This document shows positions 10,907-23,275 of a stretch of DNA of 64,000 nucleotides, piece after piece (the stretch's first letter is position 1; each line of letters begins with the position of its first letter). The stretch covers positions 246,347 to 310,346 of the forward strand of contig ML976723.1 in the NCBI GenBank assembly GCA_010015655.1, read 5' to 3'. This DNA is from Bimuria novae-zelandiae CBS 107.79. Its lineage: Eukaryota; Ascomycota; Dothideomycetes; Pleosporales; Didymosphaeriaceae. Under the pieces are notes generated by a model that saw nothing but the letters and a program-made list of their open reading frames with translations, ran no database searches and had not been told where the DNA came from. A program made the translations under genes and the position numbers.

Positions 10907-12955
10907 CTACTGCGGAGTGACTGTACAATTACTATCTGCACAGTCTTCGCTGCCCGACTCTGGGGTAATCGGACGTGCGTTCCCAGGCGTAAGCCTTGTG
11001 TCCAAGCACAAAAGGTATGTAGAAGTACCTCTTCGTCGTGTCCTCAGCATCTCTTTAGACGTTCTTCTCAACGTACGCCTCAGTTCCACCAGGGCTGTGG
11101 GTAGGTCAGTCGATCGCTCTTCTGGTGGGCCGAATCGATCTATGCCGGACGCGAAACGTCGGACAGGGAGTTCCGACCTATCCTCGCGTAGGTCCCATCG
11201 CCCAGGACCACTACCGTATTTGTGAAGAATGACTCTAACGACGCGGTCAAGTCGACGCTCAAGTTTGAAAAGCCCTCCATGGTAACTGTACTCAACATCA
11301 GAGTCAGCTGAGTCGACCGAGTCGACCGGCTCATCATCGAAAACCTTACTTCGTCGACCAGAAGAACCTGTTTCTGCGTACATGTCGCAAAACACGTGTG
11401 CAATTTCTATTAGAGAGGTCAACGCCGTGGCTCCAACCACTTTCGACGGGGGACCGTATTCCACCAGAGATTCAACGCGAAGCAATAGGTCATGAAAGCC
11501 CCGTCTCAACTTAACCGCGTTCCAATTTTCATGAAGATGATAGTCATCGGCATGCTCGTCCTTGGTAAGACCGGAATTCTCGCCCTCGATAATAAGGTTT
11601 CTGACCAGGTGCGGAGTCTGGCGAAGGCGTGCACAATGCAGCGAAATGATTTCGTCGTTAGATGAGAGTCTCTGGCCACTGATCGCAGCTTCGGCTTCCA
11701 GGTCCGCGCTTGAATAGGGTCCTGCATAGAGCAAGCCTAACAGTTCGCGCCATCCATGCTGTGTACACACCAATCTTGTGCCTTGCTTGCTTTTTAACCA
11801 ATGCTTTTCGTAGGCTTCGGCGAAAGTGTGCAGGCCGTGAACTCGCTTAAACTTTGTCCGATATGGCCGTGTAAGAGGCAGCTGGGTGGAATCGTGACGA
11901 TTTTGGGGAGAGAGTTTTTGTACGGCTTTGATAATGGCTCTCTTGAGAAGTCGGGTGCGTTTCTTGCGCCATTGTTCCCGAATATAGCCACGCAGTGATT
12001 TTTGAGGCTTAATGGGCTTCCGATTAGGTAAAGCGGGCAATCCCTGCATTTGCCGCTGTATATTCTCCCTGTGTCTTTGTATCCCTTCGCGTCTTTTTTG
12101 TTGTCGATCCGTGTAATTGGGTGGTGGTTGTGGTTCTCCTCCCGAAACCATTGCCCAGGCGATATCATTGAGCAGTTCGACGATGTGGAAGGCCATGGGC
12201 TTTGTGAAGTAGTCTTTTCGCACGATATCCTATATGTGGTCAATTAAGTAGGCTATGTCATCAATGGTTTGCTGTACACCGAAGTAGGGGTCCAGATTGG
12301 CTAGGTTCCTGTTAAGTAATATGATCAGATATTCGAAAACTTGTTGACATGTCTGCGAGTGCGACATTAGCCAGGCTTGCTCCAGTCCTAGTTGAGCTTC
12401 TGTTTGAGCGCCATTGGGGGTGCTTTCCAGTAACCGTGCTATGTCGCGTTCTAACTCTGCCTGCTGAAACCATTTGCGGTGAAGATAATCCACGACATCT
12501 TTTATGCTGTTTAGATCAAAGTTGTCTTCTGTGTCTTTTTCTTGCTTGATATTTGGTGGTTCTGTCTGGGGACGTGCCTCTGCGCACTCTGAATCTGCAT
12601 GGCTTAATAAGGCCAGTCGGGTCCTTTGAGTTGGTGTCAATTCCGCGGCGCCGATTACGATCAGTTCAGCTTCTACACGACAGTGTTCCTCTTGAAGTTG
12701 TTCCCGTCTAAGCTGCTCCCGCTGATTGTGTTGTTCACGCGCGATGCGCTCTTCTTCTAACAAGATTTCGAGGTCTTCGCGCAAGTCTTCCAATTCGGGT
12801 TGCTCTTCTGTTAGAGAAATTTCTTCTTCTTCACATGGCGCGTCTTCCTGGTGTGCATCGTCTGTACCTCGTCTTTGTTTCCATCTTTCACTATGTCTCC
12901 GTGGTCTTCCGGCGATATCTCCTCGCATAGTGTATAGTGTCTTCCGCTTAGGCAT
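10907..12955 (-). pseudogene. unrecognised large gene with one in-frame TAG
   Basis: A minus-strand frame runs from an ATG at 12953-12955 to a stop at 10907-10909, interrupted only by TAG at 12230-12232. Without that stop it would be about 680 residues. The N-terminus is basic (MPKRKTLYTMRGDIAGRPRR). Residues of about 45-100 are Glu-rich and heptad-like, probably a coiled coil. The middle is basic (EQWRKKRTRLLKRAIIKAVQ), and an acidic Asp/Ser patch precedes an Arg-rich C-terminal part. I recognise no domain. The frame is preserved on both sides of the TAG, and base composition matches host genes rather than RIP-mutated DNA. It is either a recent single-nonsense pseudogene or a 241-residue truncated product. 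Its 3' end lies about 50 bp from the Tc1-like element. Confidence 0.6.
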
Positions 12956-14540
12956 TGTAGCGGGGTTACCCAGTACTAACCAGCTGGGCGCATTAGGGTG
13001 CTCACGAACGGTACACCCTGGGGAAGGTGTTGCTTCTGGACAGAGAGCGCAAAGTTAAGAACTCGATAGTATCAGCTAGGCAGAAGGGTCTTTGGGCGGT
13101 GTTCAAGAGTAGTTTCAGTTGTCACTGATCTACATCGGCAGTGAGATCCGTGGCGCAGATCAGCGAGTCGGAAACGCTCAGACGGGCGAGATGCGGGGTA
13201 CACATCACGTGGGACCGGAGCCTCTCCGACAGCATTTTTGGTCAAGGACAATCGACATGAGGTTCAATGAGCTGCAGAATGGTGATCACTTGTTGGAAAA
13301 CTCACTCAAGCTGCAGGTGGCGTCATCCCACATGGGATGATGAGCACCCCCTGCACGTCACCTTCCATCCAGCGGGCCGCCACCACACAGCGTTAGCCGG
13401 CGATCGAACCAACACCAACACCGGCGCTGTTGTCCTCATAATCCTCGCTGTTCGCGCTCACTCATTCTCCTCGCCGTCACCATTTTCTTCTTCTCCCTCT
13501 CCTCTGCGATGTGAAGATTGATATTCTCCCATCGCAGCCACCCTGCTGGTGGCTGGTCGCTATTGGTTAGCCCGAATTTTGAACCCCGAGATGCGCGGCG
13601 CCAAACCCGCGTACGTCCATATCGCGACACCCAGGATCGGAGGCATCGACGTCCTCCTCGGAGCCCGCTAGTCGCCTGGCCATCGGTTCGCAGCAGCCTT
13701 GCCTCTGTCCGTGTTGTCTGGGTGTTACCGTGAGCCACCACAAGACGTGCCAGATGGCGCATCTCCCTAGGCCTTCGTGTACCACGGTCGAACCATCGCC
13801 GGGGGCAGCACATAAATGTCCGGCGATCTCGCTCGCGGACGCCATCGCTGGGGGCAGCACAAATGTCCGACTAATCAGCCTGCTCCGGAAGCGGGGAATT
13901 AACGGCGTTCTACAGGCATGCTGCTCTGTCAGTGCGCGGCGCAGACTTCGATAAAGAAAACAGGACAGTCTCCTACTACGTCTGGCCCTTTCCGTCCACT
14001 CCAGGTCGCACGCCCCCTCCAGCTCTGTGCAAGGCGTCAACTTCTTCCTGTCGGGCATTTTCGCCGTTGTTGTCCAAACGATCAATTGCAATCAATCACC
14101 GTCTCACGGCTGCGGCTCACCCCATAGTATAGCGCTTGCTAGCACCACCAACCATATATCGGCGCCCGGTGCTGCGTCCGCCGGTCTTGCAGTGTAAAAG
14201 GTGACATCGGTGGTACTACGCTAAGCCACTTTTCGGGCGGAAACAAACATCCGAGTACCTGCTGTTCGGATCATATTTCACCCGACCTCGGGTATCTACC
14301 CTCCCATTCGACATCTTTTCGTGTCGCATGCAGCTTTCTGACGCTGCATGGTGTTATTCATTATCGGTTAGCATCTATCCGTGGTAGCTCGGCACGCCTG
14401 CGCGTCTCTGGTCTCCATCCGAAGTTCATCGACCACTCGTGACGCGTCGCCTTTCACAAATCTGACTCCGTCTTGGCATGATCGGACTTCCCCACCAGTC
14501 CGCGGCGAGCGATTCCACGTCTTCCCACTCCATCATCACC
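12956..14540. other. long intergenic region between divergent genes
   Basis: No gene is supported. CT-rich tracts and a direct repeat lie here. The region separates the minus-strand unrecognised gene from the plus-strand Zn2Cys6 factor, so it should hold both promoters. Confidence 0.5.
13793..13868. repeat. direct repeat pair, about 28 bp
   Basis: A block beginning ccatcgc and containing gggggcagcaca and aatgtccg occurs at 13793-13822 and again at 13842-13868. The copies differ by one substitution and a 2-bp indel. Its function is unknown. Confidence 0.7.
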
Positions 14541-16504
14541 ATGGAGGCAAGAGAGGGAAGGATAGGGAACGCGTTCGCCTGTGAACGCTGTCGAAAGCAC
14601 AAAGTAAGATGCGTACCTTCCGAGGCTGCGGGCATCTGCCAGAGGTATGTTGCATTGGTACCTCACATATAGTCGGCCTAACACGTGCTACAGATGTCAG
14701 AAGGCGCGCGTCGAATGTATCGAGCATGTCGCACGACGGAGGCCAGCCAAACCAAGGGTCATACAACCAACTACCAAGGTGGCTGAAATGGAAAAGAGAA
14801 TAGACAAGTTACATGCTATTGTCAAGGCCACAACAGTACCAAGCGCCCCGAGCTCTACAACTCAACCTACTCTACCGCCCGTAGCCACTGTTCCAACACA
14901 ACCAACAGAAATCTCGAGACGAACCACTACCCCAGCGCCCATTGTGCCATCCGCACCTCCATTACCCGCCGTCAAAACGCCCATTCTTCCTAACCCGGGC
15001 TCCACACCGGAGTCCGCGTTGTCTTTCTGGGAATCCATCAATGAGGCCATTTCCGGACTGGGACGAATGGATCCTGTAATTCGTTCCATAAGCATAATCC
15101 ATATGCAGTCGTTACTGGAGAGTTACCGGGCTATGACTACCTTCTTCCCTTTCGTCCTCCTGCCTAGAGAATGCTTTTGCAAAGACTTGATACAGCAAAG
15201 GCCAATCCTCCTGTTCGCGGTCCTCACAGCAGCTTCGCACGACTCGCCTCAGTTACAAGCTTCTCTAAGTAGAGAGTTTCGCAAGGTCGTAATGGTCAAG
15301 ATTATGAACGGGGAAAAGAGCCTAGATCTATTGCAAGGTCTGCTGGTTTTCATAGCATGGCACCACCACTACATCGACCTTCATGCTGCTTCGGTCCATT
15401 TGTTACTCCAGATGTGTGTCGGTATTGCTGGTGATCTAGGTCTCGATGATATTCCGTCTCCCACAAGAAGTCCAATCCAGAAGCAGGAATCCTGGCAGAG
15501 AGAGGCAAAGCGAGCGTATCTGGGTTGCTACTATCTGACGTCCAGTCTCGGCCTTCTGGATTCGAGCAGAGTGAGAAGCATACCCTATTCGAACACATTG
15601 CGAGCGTATGCAAGGGATATCCAGGAAGGGGCTTGGGAGCACCATTCCGACACTATCGTGCCGTTCCTCATTGATACATGTCAATTCATGGAGGATGTGG
15701 ATGAGACGTTTGGCAGCCGATCTGAGCCCGCGCTTGTTGCAAAGTCTCAACTAAAGCGTCTGAGCGAGAAATGGGATCATATGTATGGTGCAACAAAGGC
15801 ACAAGCAAGCGATTACCGTGAGTACAGCCGTATGACATACCTATCGTGCTCACACTTTCCTAGGTACGCTGAGATGGATCCAGCTAGGGGCGCGCATGTT
15901 TCTCTACGAAGCTACCGCCTCGCTCGATATTTCCGATCGTGACAGTTTGTCATGGGTATCGGGCTTCCAGCTATCGCAACGCATCACTTGCTTGCGATGG
16001 GTTGAGCAGTTTTTGGACAATAGTCTCCAGCTCGCTCCAAGTGAGTTTGAGCTACTCTCTATCACAGATTGGCTCGTGCTCGTCGCTGGCTTGACCACAC
16101 TTGCCAAACTTGCGCTTCATACTTCGCCGATGCCGGGCTGGGATCCAGCTGAGTTACAGATTGCCAAAACTTTTGAATACTTCCGAGACCAGCTCTCCGT
16201 ACAGATGCCACGATCGCACGACTCGCAAGACCACGAGGACCTTTTCGATCGATTCAGACGAATGACAGAGATAATGAAAATGACAGCCAAGACTGCTCCT
16301 GGGAGAAATAGTCCGAACGGCTCTACGTTCGAATTAGCTACTGGATCTGGCAGAACGGTCTCCCTGCTCCAAGAACTGCCTCCACTAAAACCTAACGGCG
16401 TGGTCAATGGCTCCGACCCACTACCCGCTCCGTGGAAGGTCAGTTCCCAGTTCGACATCAGCAGCCCAGACTTCGTTTGGAAGTTTCTGATGGGCACGCT
16501 TTGA
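14541..16504 (+). CDS. Zn(II)2Cys6 transcription factor
   Basis: Exons 14541-14644, 14694-15817 and 15864-16504 splice in phase to about 622 residues. The binuclear zinc cluster is split by intron 1 and reads C14-x2-C17-x6-C24-x8-C33-x2-C36-x6-C43. A linker follows, with a short basic and heptad stretch (VAEMEKRIDKLHAIV) and then a Pro/Thr-rich region. The fungal-specific middle homology region begins near LLESYRAMTTFFPFVLLP. It should bind DNA as a dimer in the nucleus; its targets are unknown. An in-frame ATG at 14478 would add 21 residues and cannot be excluded. No biosynthetic cluster borders it, so a pathway-specific role is unsupported. Confidence 0.9.
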
Positions 16505-17363
16505 GCACCCAGTACTGTTTGCACCAACGCCGCAGTGTCGTTGCCCGACAAGCCTACACTATTTACTCGACGATTCCATTTCCTCGCCTGTCTTTTCCCG
16601 GAAACCGACGGCACCCTTCGGCGCGCCTCAATCACTGTACGGGCTCTTGGCTTAAACGATCAACCGCTAATTCGGTTTCATGACTATAGCTTTGTGATCC
16701 CCGATTGTTTCCTTCAGGTAATACACTTTCTCACCATTTGCAGTCGATTTGTTCTTACTCGTCGGCTTTCCCTCCATGCATTGGCTCCCTAAAAATGTTC
16801 TCCATATTCCATCATGATTTACGTTGCATGTATACCCTCTTCATTTTCAAATGATCTGTATTGGCTAGATCACATGTTTTCCCATCTTTCGCTCGCCGCA
16901 GTCCTTTGTTGAGTTATAATGTTCCGTGCTGCACGACTTCCCCGCAAATTGCTCAGCTGTTACGGTCGAGAGCACGGCGCAGCAACTCTTTATCTGTCCG
17001 CGATCGTCCTGCTGCAGCTACACATTGTCAATAGAAATTCTTTGGTGCCAGTGCACCTACGCTTCACCGCCCACCGTATCCCTCAGCCATAACGACTTTG
17101 TCTTTGTGACCGTGCACAGCCATATTCGCTCTTAAAGGGTCCACTTCCGAACAACGCGCCGAAGTGTGCACCTTTCCATCAACATCGCTACGTTCAGCGG
17201 AGACCGATCGGAGCTTCGGAGCTTTCGAATTCAGAAGCAACAACACCGTGCAATAATACGCGAGTTCTTGGTATACAACTGTTATTCCTCTACCCTACCC
17301 CATTTTGACTAACTGCAGCATAGCTAAACGCTGCCAAAGTCAGGGGAGACAACTCGACACGCT
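16505..17363. other. intergenic
   Basis: No supportable coding region is seen. The stretch contains the 3' region of the Zn2Cys6 gene and the upstream region of the first MGCxxSK gene. Confidence 0.5.
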
Positions 17364-17585
17364 ATGGGTTGTTCCGGATCCAAGACTGGGCAGGACTACG
17401 GCGGGCCCGCTCGATATCATACCGCTCACCCTGTCGCCACCCGTCGCTCTAGCGGAGGACATCATCGACACCATGGAGTTGGGGGTTACGATGACCATCA
17501 CACGTACGCTGGTGATGGAGGAGGTTATGGACGATATACTGGGGGTAGTAGCAGTGGTGGCAGCGGTGGTGGCGGCGGTGATTGA
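17364..17585 (+). CDS. small lipidated Gly/His-rich protein, copy 1
   Basis: This is a 73-residue intronless reading frame beginning MGCSGSK. Gly2, Cys3, Ser6 and Lys7 fit the consensus for N-myristoylation followed by Cys palmitoylation. The middle is His/Gly/Tyr-rich, and the C-terminus is a Gly/Ser run ending GGSGGGGGD. No domain is recognised. Its start, low-complexity middle and ending match the longer gene about 0.7 kb downstream, so the two look like tandem paralogs. A membrane-tethered disordered protein is the simplest reading. Being short and low in complexity, it could be spurious on its own; the paralog is the main support. Confidence 0.55.
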   Translation: MGCSGSKTGQDYGGPARYHTAHPVATRRSSGGHHRHHGVGGYDDHHTYAGDGGGYGRYTGGSSSGGSGGGGGD

Positions 17586-18285
17586 AGAAGCAGCTGCAAA
17601 CATCGATGCCGTCTACCTCTTATGTGGTCCTCCAATACCTATGCGCTAAGAAAGGACGGGAGGTCATGTATGCGACATATTTCCCTGTGCGTTTTATTAT
17701 TTAAACGGCGGCAGCACGGCCAGGCGTAGACGCTGATTCTACGCACTCCTCGATATCAGTATTGCTGCCTTCATGTCTGCGCCGCTCTATCTGCCTTGCT
17801 GGACAGCTTTGTCCAAATTCAGCTAGCGTTCACCGTATTTTGGTTTACCCTAGCGCGTCAACGCACCGCGTTCAAGCTTGCGACCCCGATCTTTCCTCCC
17901 TCTAGTCAACCGAGGCACATCGCGCACACTCTCACATGCGACGCCTCTACAATGCACTAAATTATGTCGTTTAACTTGAAAAGCTCACCGTCGCTTGGGG
18001 ATGCTTGTTTAGGCCACAGCGCGCACTACCGTGAGGATCTTCGCCTTCGCCTGGCCGACTGTAGGCACGCAGCACAGCCACCATCCGTAGAGCACGCCTG
18101 TCTTCACTGCCTGAACTAGGCATGCGATTATCTTTCAAAGGCCCCCCTTGAGCAGCCTTTTCTTATATCCCCCCAGTCGCCTTTCAAAGGCAAAGAAGTC
18201 CACATGCACTAAATATACATCCCCACCACACCTTCTCCTCCCCCAAAATCTAACCAACCCATCCTCTCCCTCCCATCCCCTCAAA
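17586..18285. other. intergenic between MGCxxSK paralogs
   Basis: No coding region is seen. It should hold the promoter of the second copy. The last 80 bases are strongly pyrimidine-rich, as is common in fungal core promoters and 5' leaders. Confidence 0.45.
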
Positions 18286-18750
18286 ATGGGTTGTCTCCCC
18301 TCCAAACCCACACTCCACCACCACCACCCCAAATCCACCCCGCCAACCCACCATCTCCTCCCACCTCGTCCTACTCCCACAACCACAACACCCCAAAACG
18401 AAATCCTCCTCCCATCCACCCGCTCCGCCCTCCCGAGCACAGCTGATACATGCACACACCGCCGTTACGGCGGCGGACCGTGCGGGATGTGCAGGAACGA
18501 GAAGAGCAACATCAGCAGTAGCAACAGTAGGGGTGCACGACATATGACGAGCGGGCACGCGGGAGGCGGGGACTACTATGGGGCAGGGGATAGCGGGGGT
18601 GGTAGAGGATATTCGTACGAGGGCGGTGGTGGTGACTCTGGGGGTGGAGGGTATTACGGCGGCAGCGGTGGAGATTCCGGTGGTGGGGGAGAGTCTGGCG
18701 GCGGCGGCGGTGGCGGTGGAGATTCTGGTGGTGGAGGTGGAGGAGATTAG
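18286..18750 (+). CDS. small lipidated Gly-rich protein, copy 2
   Basis: This 154-residue frame starts at the ATG at 18286 (MGCLPSK). An in-frame codon 46 residues upstream is less likely, because only the 18286 start creates the myristoylation and palmitoylation motif shared with copy 1. A His/Pro/Thr-rich segment follows, then a short Cys-containing stretch (GPCGMCRNEK), then about 60 residues of Gly with regular Asp-Ser and Tyr-Tyr interruptions, ending GGGGGGD. The tail shape matches copy 1. No catalytic domain is present. A plasma-membrane-associated disordered protein is inferred; the function is unknown. Confidence 0.65.
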   Translation: MGCLPSKPTLHHHHPKSTPPTHHLLPPRPTPTTTTPQNEILLPSTRSALPSTADTCTHRRYGGGPCGMCRNEKSNISSSNSRGARHMTSGHAGGGDYYGAGDSGGGRGYSYEGGGGDSGGGGYYGGSGGDSGGGGESGGGGGGGGDSGGGGGGD

Positions 18751-19152
18751 GGACCACTGCCAAGATGGAATTACTGATAGATTTTAATCGAGTCATGTCG
18801 GAATTGAGAAGATCATCGAGATGCTAGTTGATAGCCAGGCTCCTGTCCGGGGCGGTTGCATGGAAACATCAACCACAGCTTGGTACCTCTTCGGTATACA
18901 CGCATGCTGAAGACACTGAAGCTTGTTTCAACTGTTCATTCATCATATCTCGTTTTTATTCGTAAGTAGGCATGAAAGAGACACCTGTCCCTATTGTCGA
19001 AGATCCCATCATGTCGTCCTCAACTTGGCGGTCCCATTCCCTCGCTGGATATATGATTGTCTAGGCAATCTACATTCTTGGACATTTTTTCCGAAGACTT
19101 ATTCCCTGTTACCCTGCGGCGACCTAACCCGGCCACCTCACATTCGTGACCT
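18751..19152. other. intergenic, convergent 3' ends
   Basis: No gene is seen. It lies between the 3' end of the MGCxxSK copy 2 gene and the 3' end of the mannitol-1-phosphate dehydrogenase gene. Confidence 0.5.
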
Positions 19153-20337
19153 TCATGCGCCCTGCACCTTCTTGACGACGGCCACGACCCGCTCGTAGAG
19201 CGGGTGGTCCTTCTCCAGACCAGTGATCTGGCTGGTGGCATCCTCCGCAGACTTCTCCTTGAGGATCTTGGCGAGCTCAGCGGACTCCTCGTCGCCCTCC
19301 ACGTTCTGGAAGAGGAAGGCCTGCTCAACGGCCCCGAGGAGATTGTCGACCTTCATGCCCTGCTCGGCCAACTGGGAAGCTGGACCGATGAATCGCTCCT
19401 TGCGGGAGAGCTTGCGAAGCGGAGCACGGCCGACACGCTCGACTTTGTCCTTGAGTTCTGGGTTGGAGATACGCGAGATGATGGTCTCGACGTACTTGTC
19501 CTGCTCTTCCTGAGAGATACCGTGCTTCTTGACAATGAGGGCAGCGGTCTCCTGGACGGCTCCACGGACGATGTCGTGCAGCTTCTGGTCCTTGAGAACC
19601 TCGTGGACGTATGCGATCTTGTTCTGGTAGCCGTAGTAGGCGGCAGTCGCGTGTGAGGTGTTGACAGTGAACAGCTTGCGCTCGATGTAGGGTTCGAGGT
19701 CATCGACGTAGTGGATGCCCTCGATAGCAGGCTTGTTGCCGCCGTTCCCGAAAGGCTTCTGTTCGACGCACCACTCGTAAAACTTCTCGATCTTGACGTT
19801 CAGGCCAGCGTCCGCGTCCTGGTGAGGCACAATACGGTCAATAGCCGAATTGGCGTACCGGGCGCGCTTCTCGATGCCATTGAGCGTCTCTTCGTTGAGA
19901 TTGTCCTTGATGTAGCGCTCGATGAAGCCCTTCCATGCGGTTGTGGCGTTGATCATGTTCTCGCAAGCGATGACAGCGAGCGGAGGGAGGTCGGACTTGC
20001 GGGCCTCGATGGCCTTGGCCACGGGCTCAGCGACGAACTTGAGGATGTTGGGGCCAACGGCGCAGGTGACGACCTCGGCGGTCGCGATCTCGTCGACAAC
20101 CTCGGCCATGTTGTACTTTGAGTTGATGGCGCGGTAGTTGTCGATGGTGAATGTCCGCTCGCCATCCGCGCCGATCTCGGTGACCGTGTACGACTTGGCT
20201 TCGTTGAGGGAGTTGATGATGCTGTCCATGACATCGACGAAGACGACCTCGTAGCCTGAGTTGTGGAGGAACTCGGCGACGAAGCCGCGGCCGATGTTGC
20301 CGCCGCCGAAGTGGACAGCCTTCTTGGTAGGAGCCAT
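19153..20337 (-). CDS. mpdA: mannitol-1-phosphate 5-dehydrogenase
   Basis: An intronless 394-residue protein that I recognise clearly. It reversibly reduces fructose-6-phosphate to mannitol-1-phosphate with NADH in the cytosol, the entry step to fungal mannitol. The Rossmann start [17 protein letters not shown] binds the cofactor. The polyol dehydrogenase signature K-x4-N-x2-H is seen as K221, N226 and H229 in [10 protein letters not shown]. The C-terminal helical domain is full length, ending in a short Lys-rich tail. Codon use is strongly biased to C or G in third positions, as expected of a highly expressed gene. Mannitol serves as a storage carbohydrate and stress protectant and, in plant pathogens, as an oxidant quencher. 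Confidence 0.97.
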   Translation of the reverse strand: MAPTKKAVHFGGGNIGRGFVAEFLHNSGYEVVFVDVMDSIINSLNEAKSYTVTEIGADGERTFTIDNYRAINSKYNMAEVVDEIATAEVVTCAVGPNILKFVAEPVAKAIEARKSDLPPLAVIACENMINATTAWKGFIERYIKDNLNEETLNGIEKRARYANSAIDRIVPHQDADAGLNVKIEKFYEWCVEQKPFGNGGNKPAIEGIHYVDDLEPYIERKLFTVNTSHATAAYYGYQNKIAYVHEVLKDQKLHDIVRGAVQETAALIVKKHGISQEEQDKYVETIISRISNPELKDKVERVGRAPLRKLSRKERFIGPASQLAEQGMKVDNLLGAVEQAFLFQNVEGDEESAELAKILKEKSAEDATSQITGLEKDHPLYERVVAVVKKVQGA

Positions 20338-21438
20338 GGTGATGTCTGAGGAGTTTCAAGTCAGTCGAGCGGCTCGGTGCTTCTGGTTGGCCACCGTGGC
20401 AGCTACTACACCTGGGGTAAGACGAACCTGGTTCTTGGTGTTGGGAGTTAAGTGGTTGGCTGGGAGTCGGAGGTCAATTGAATGTTGCGCAGGTAATAGA
20501 GATAAGGAGGGAGGGTGAGTATTGAGGGGTGAAGATGGGTCGAGGAATTTGTGGAGAAGCAGCGGTTGGGAAGGTGTTGGCGGGGTATTTGTAGGGAAGG
20601 CAGGAGCGATCAAGCGGGGGGCTCTGTTGGGAGCACCGGACACGGGCCGCGAAACGCGCACTCACCACGTCGAGAGTATTTGTTCCTGGCGAGTGAGGGC
20701 GGTGTGCTTTGGGGTGCAGTAAAGCTTGAGTGAGAGCGGAATGGCCAGTGTTGGGGCTCGACGTTGCTAGTGAGCTGTCGACAATCAACAAGGCCCCGCT
20801 TGGGCGGTGACGCTGCGGTCGGCAGAGGCAGGGGCGCGATTGGACGCCCCTTCCTTTTGCAAAAAAAAAAAGAGGCTGCTGCAGTGGCTCTAGCAAAGGC
20901 AATAGTTTGATAAACGTGGGCGTGGGAGCGCAATGGCGCTGCGGTCCTTCGCGATGGCTTTTGCGGTGCTACTGAGCAACGCGTGCCGGTGTGTTTGGAT
21001 GCCAGAAGAGCAGCGCCCCTTCAAAACCCCACTACATTCACCCACGGCGTCGATTTTTATTAATGCCTCATGCCTACGGCCCAACAACGCCCGCCCTCGG
21101 CCGTGCAACACGATCGCCGGCCGCGCGAGACCAGCTCAGGCCAGTCATACCATCTGCATCTATCGCTACCATGGTGTTGTCAAAGTCCATGTACAGTGAC
21201 GCCATGCGCGCAAAGTAGCGTCTCAATAGCTTCCGCCGTGATGGACACTAGGCCCGCTAAACCCACCGGACGAGCGGGCTAGGAACTTTCAAGTAGGGAC
21301 TCTCCCTGCGGAATGCCTGTCAAAGCGTCGACGTCCTTTGTCCAGATCGCGAGACATACCAGGCCCGGTTTCCGATTCATTAGAACATAATCGATTGCTA
21401 CCGTGCTGAAGTCTATTCGCTCGGTTCCTTGATAACCT
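20338..21438. promoter_or_regulatory. upstream region of mpdA
   Basis: This 1.1-kb non-coding stretch runs from the mpdA start to the Pns1 3' end. It contains a 13-bp A tract near 20861. No reliable TATA box or intron in the 5' leader could be fixed. Confidence 0.4.
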
Positions 21439-23275
21439 CTATGCATGAATTGCCTGCTGAACATGCGGGTACACAGCCACCATTTGGTGGTACAGGTCCG
21501 AGTGGTCCCGCATCAAAACCTCCGGATCCCAAGCCATCGCAACGAATATCGTGTCCAGTCCGCTGCTGAGCGGCGTGGTGAAGATCTGGCAGATCTGCAG
21601 GCCGATGACGAACGCGAACGCGACGACGACCGGCGTGTATGTCCCGGTGGAATTGTACGCCGGTGACGTGAAGATTAAGTATAGATATGCGAGTAGCGCG
21701 CAGCTGTAGGCAACGAAAAAAGCTCCCATGCTCAGGACGGGTCCGACGAGGCATTCGTTTACGATTGCATCAATGCCGCGATCCTTGATCATCCTGCGCC
21801 GATTAGCAACCAACAAACCTAGAGCTGGACAAAGGGGAGACCTACTTCCAAGTGTCCTTTGCTGCCGCGACGTAGGGTTTGCCGTATAAAGCGATGTAGG
21901 AGAAGGCATATCGATTGAGGAATTGCACTGCCCAGTCAAGAAGGCCAATCAAGCATTGCAGGCAGCAAAAGATGACTGTGCCGATGATGTTACCATCCTG
22001 AGATGCGGTGTTCCGCGCGGCCGAGCATATCTGTCGCAACATCTGGATGATGGCGACGATAAGACTTCCCAGGCTGATGCTGCCGAAGCTGTACGTGAGG
22101 GACCGTTTGAGTGCGCCGCGAGTAGCTCCTTTGGGGAAGTTGTTGTTGCCCATGAAATACCACGAACCGTAGATGCCTGATATGGTAACGTGAATGGTAT
22201 TTTTGAGCCACCTAAATGCTGTTAGCGCGACCTCTCATGAATCTGCGCTTCATCTTACTCCGATATCCAATACATCGCAAATGTCACGAAGACAAGTAGC
22301 CCGATCACTTTCGCCGAGCTACATCCTCCGACACCCGTGTTGCAAGCCGGATTCCTTCCTGGCTCGTACTTGACGTAGACCGCGACCAAGGTGACAGAGT
22401 ACCATGCACCAAATGCCGCCGCGAGTAAGCCACCGATTAGGGATACGATATAGATATGACCGAATTTCTTGGACACGTCGATGGTTGTCTGAAGCATCAA
22501 GACCGAGAATGGGATGCGCGGGATCCAGCTGATGAAGCAGAAGATGTAGAAGACGCTGAAGATGAGGAACACGATGCCGCCGGACCAGTACTTGCGTGAA
22601 AGCATGTAGATGGCGGTGACGAAACCGAAGACGATGTTGAGGATGCCCGTAATCCCTGGCGCCGGCTATGTCAGCTTTCCCCTGCGCATACAGGAAGGGC
22701 ATCCTACAGATGAATTGTTTGGTAAACGCCCGCGCGCACCACATGTAGGCATAGCTAAGGATCATGGCCTGCAGAATCGCGTCAGCACAGAGCGCATTCG
22801 TCACACCGGACGTATCGCGAATGGACTCACCATGACCAGCACGAACGCAAATAAAATGATTGTATTGCTGTCCAACCCGAAGGTGTTTCGACTGCCGTAG
22901 ATGCCACCATTGAAATCAATGTGCTCTGAGTAGCCCTGGAGCACGATGCCACTCACCGCCGCGTACCCCATAAACACGGCAATTAGCTAGATATGTCAGC
23001 AAAGCCATCACATTCTCAATATCGTGCGCGCATACCAATAGCCCAGCCCACCAGTCATTATACCGCGGCCTCTCAATCTTAAACGTCTGCTCAAAGCTCG
23101 GCTTCTCTCCCCAATTCTGCTGTCCGTTGGGAGGCGGCGGCCCTGACGGTGGACCATGATTCTGGCCGTATTGCGGAGGTTGCTGTGGGTAATTGGCGGG
23201 CTCCTGCAACTGATAGTAATTGTTTTGCGGCGGCGCGCCATTGTAGTAGTCCGCGGCCTCGCCTCGTTGCGCCAT
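21439..23275 (-). CDS. PNS1: Pns1, choline transporter-like protein (CTL family)
   Basis: Six exons join in phase (23275-23036, 22986-22831, 22768-22708, 22655-22259, 22211-21846, 21793-21439) to give 524 residues. The start MAQRGEAADYYNGAPP leads a Pro/Gln/Tyr-rich cytoplasmic N-terminus, as in other fungal Pns1 proteins. About ten membrane segments follow, with conserved landmarks including WAGLL, GGIYGSRNTFGL, YMWCARAFTKQF, GSWYFMGNNNFPKGAT, NRYAFSYIALYGKPY and KDRGIDAIVNECLVG. It belongs to the choline-transporter-like (PF04515) plasma-membrane family. In yeast, deletion does not abolish choline uptake, so the transport role is uncertain. Exon 3 is only 61 nt. Confidence 0.95.

Noticed and set aside
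20861..20873. A tract as evidence of a processed pseudogene
   Set aside because: No retrogene body or target duplication lies beside it; it is a simple promoter A tract.
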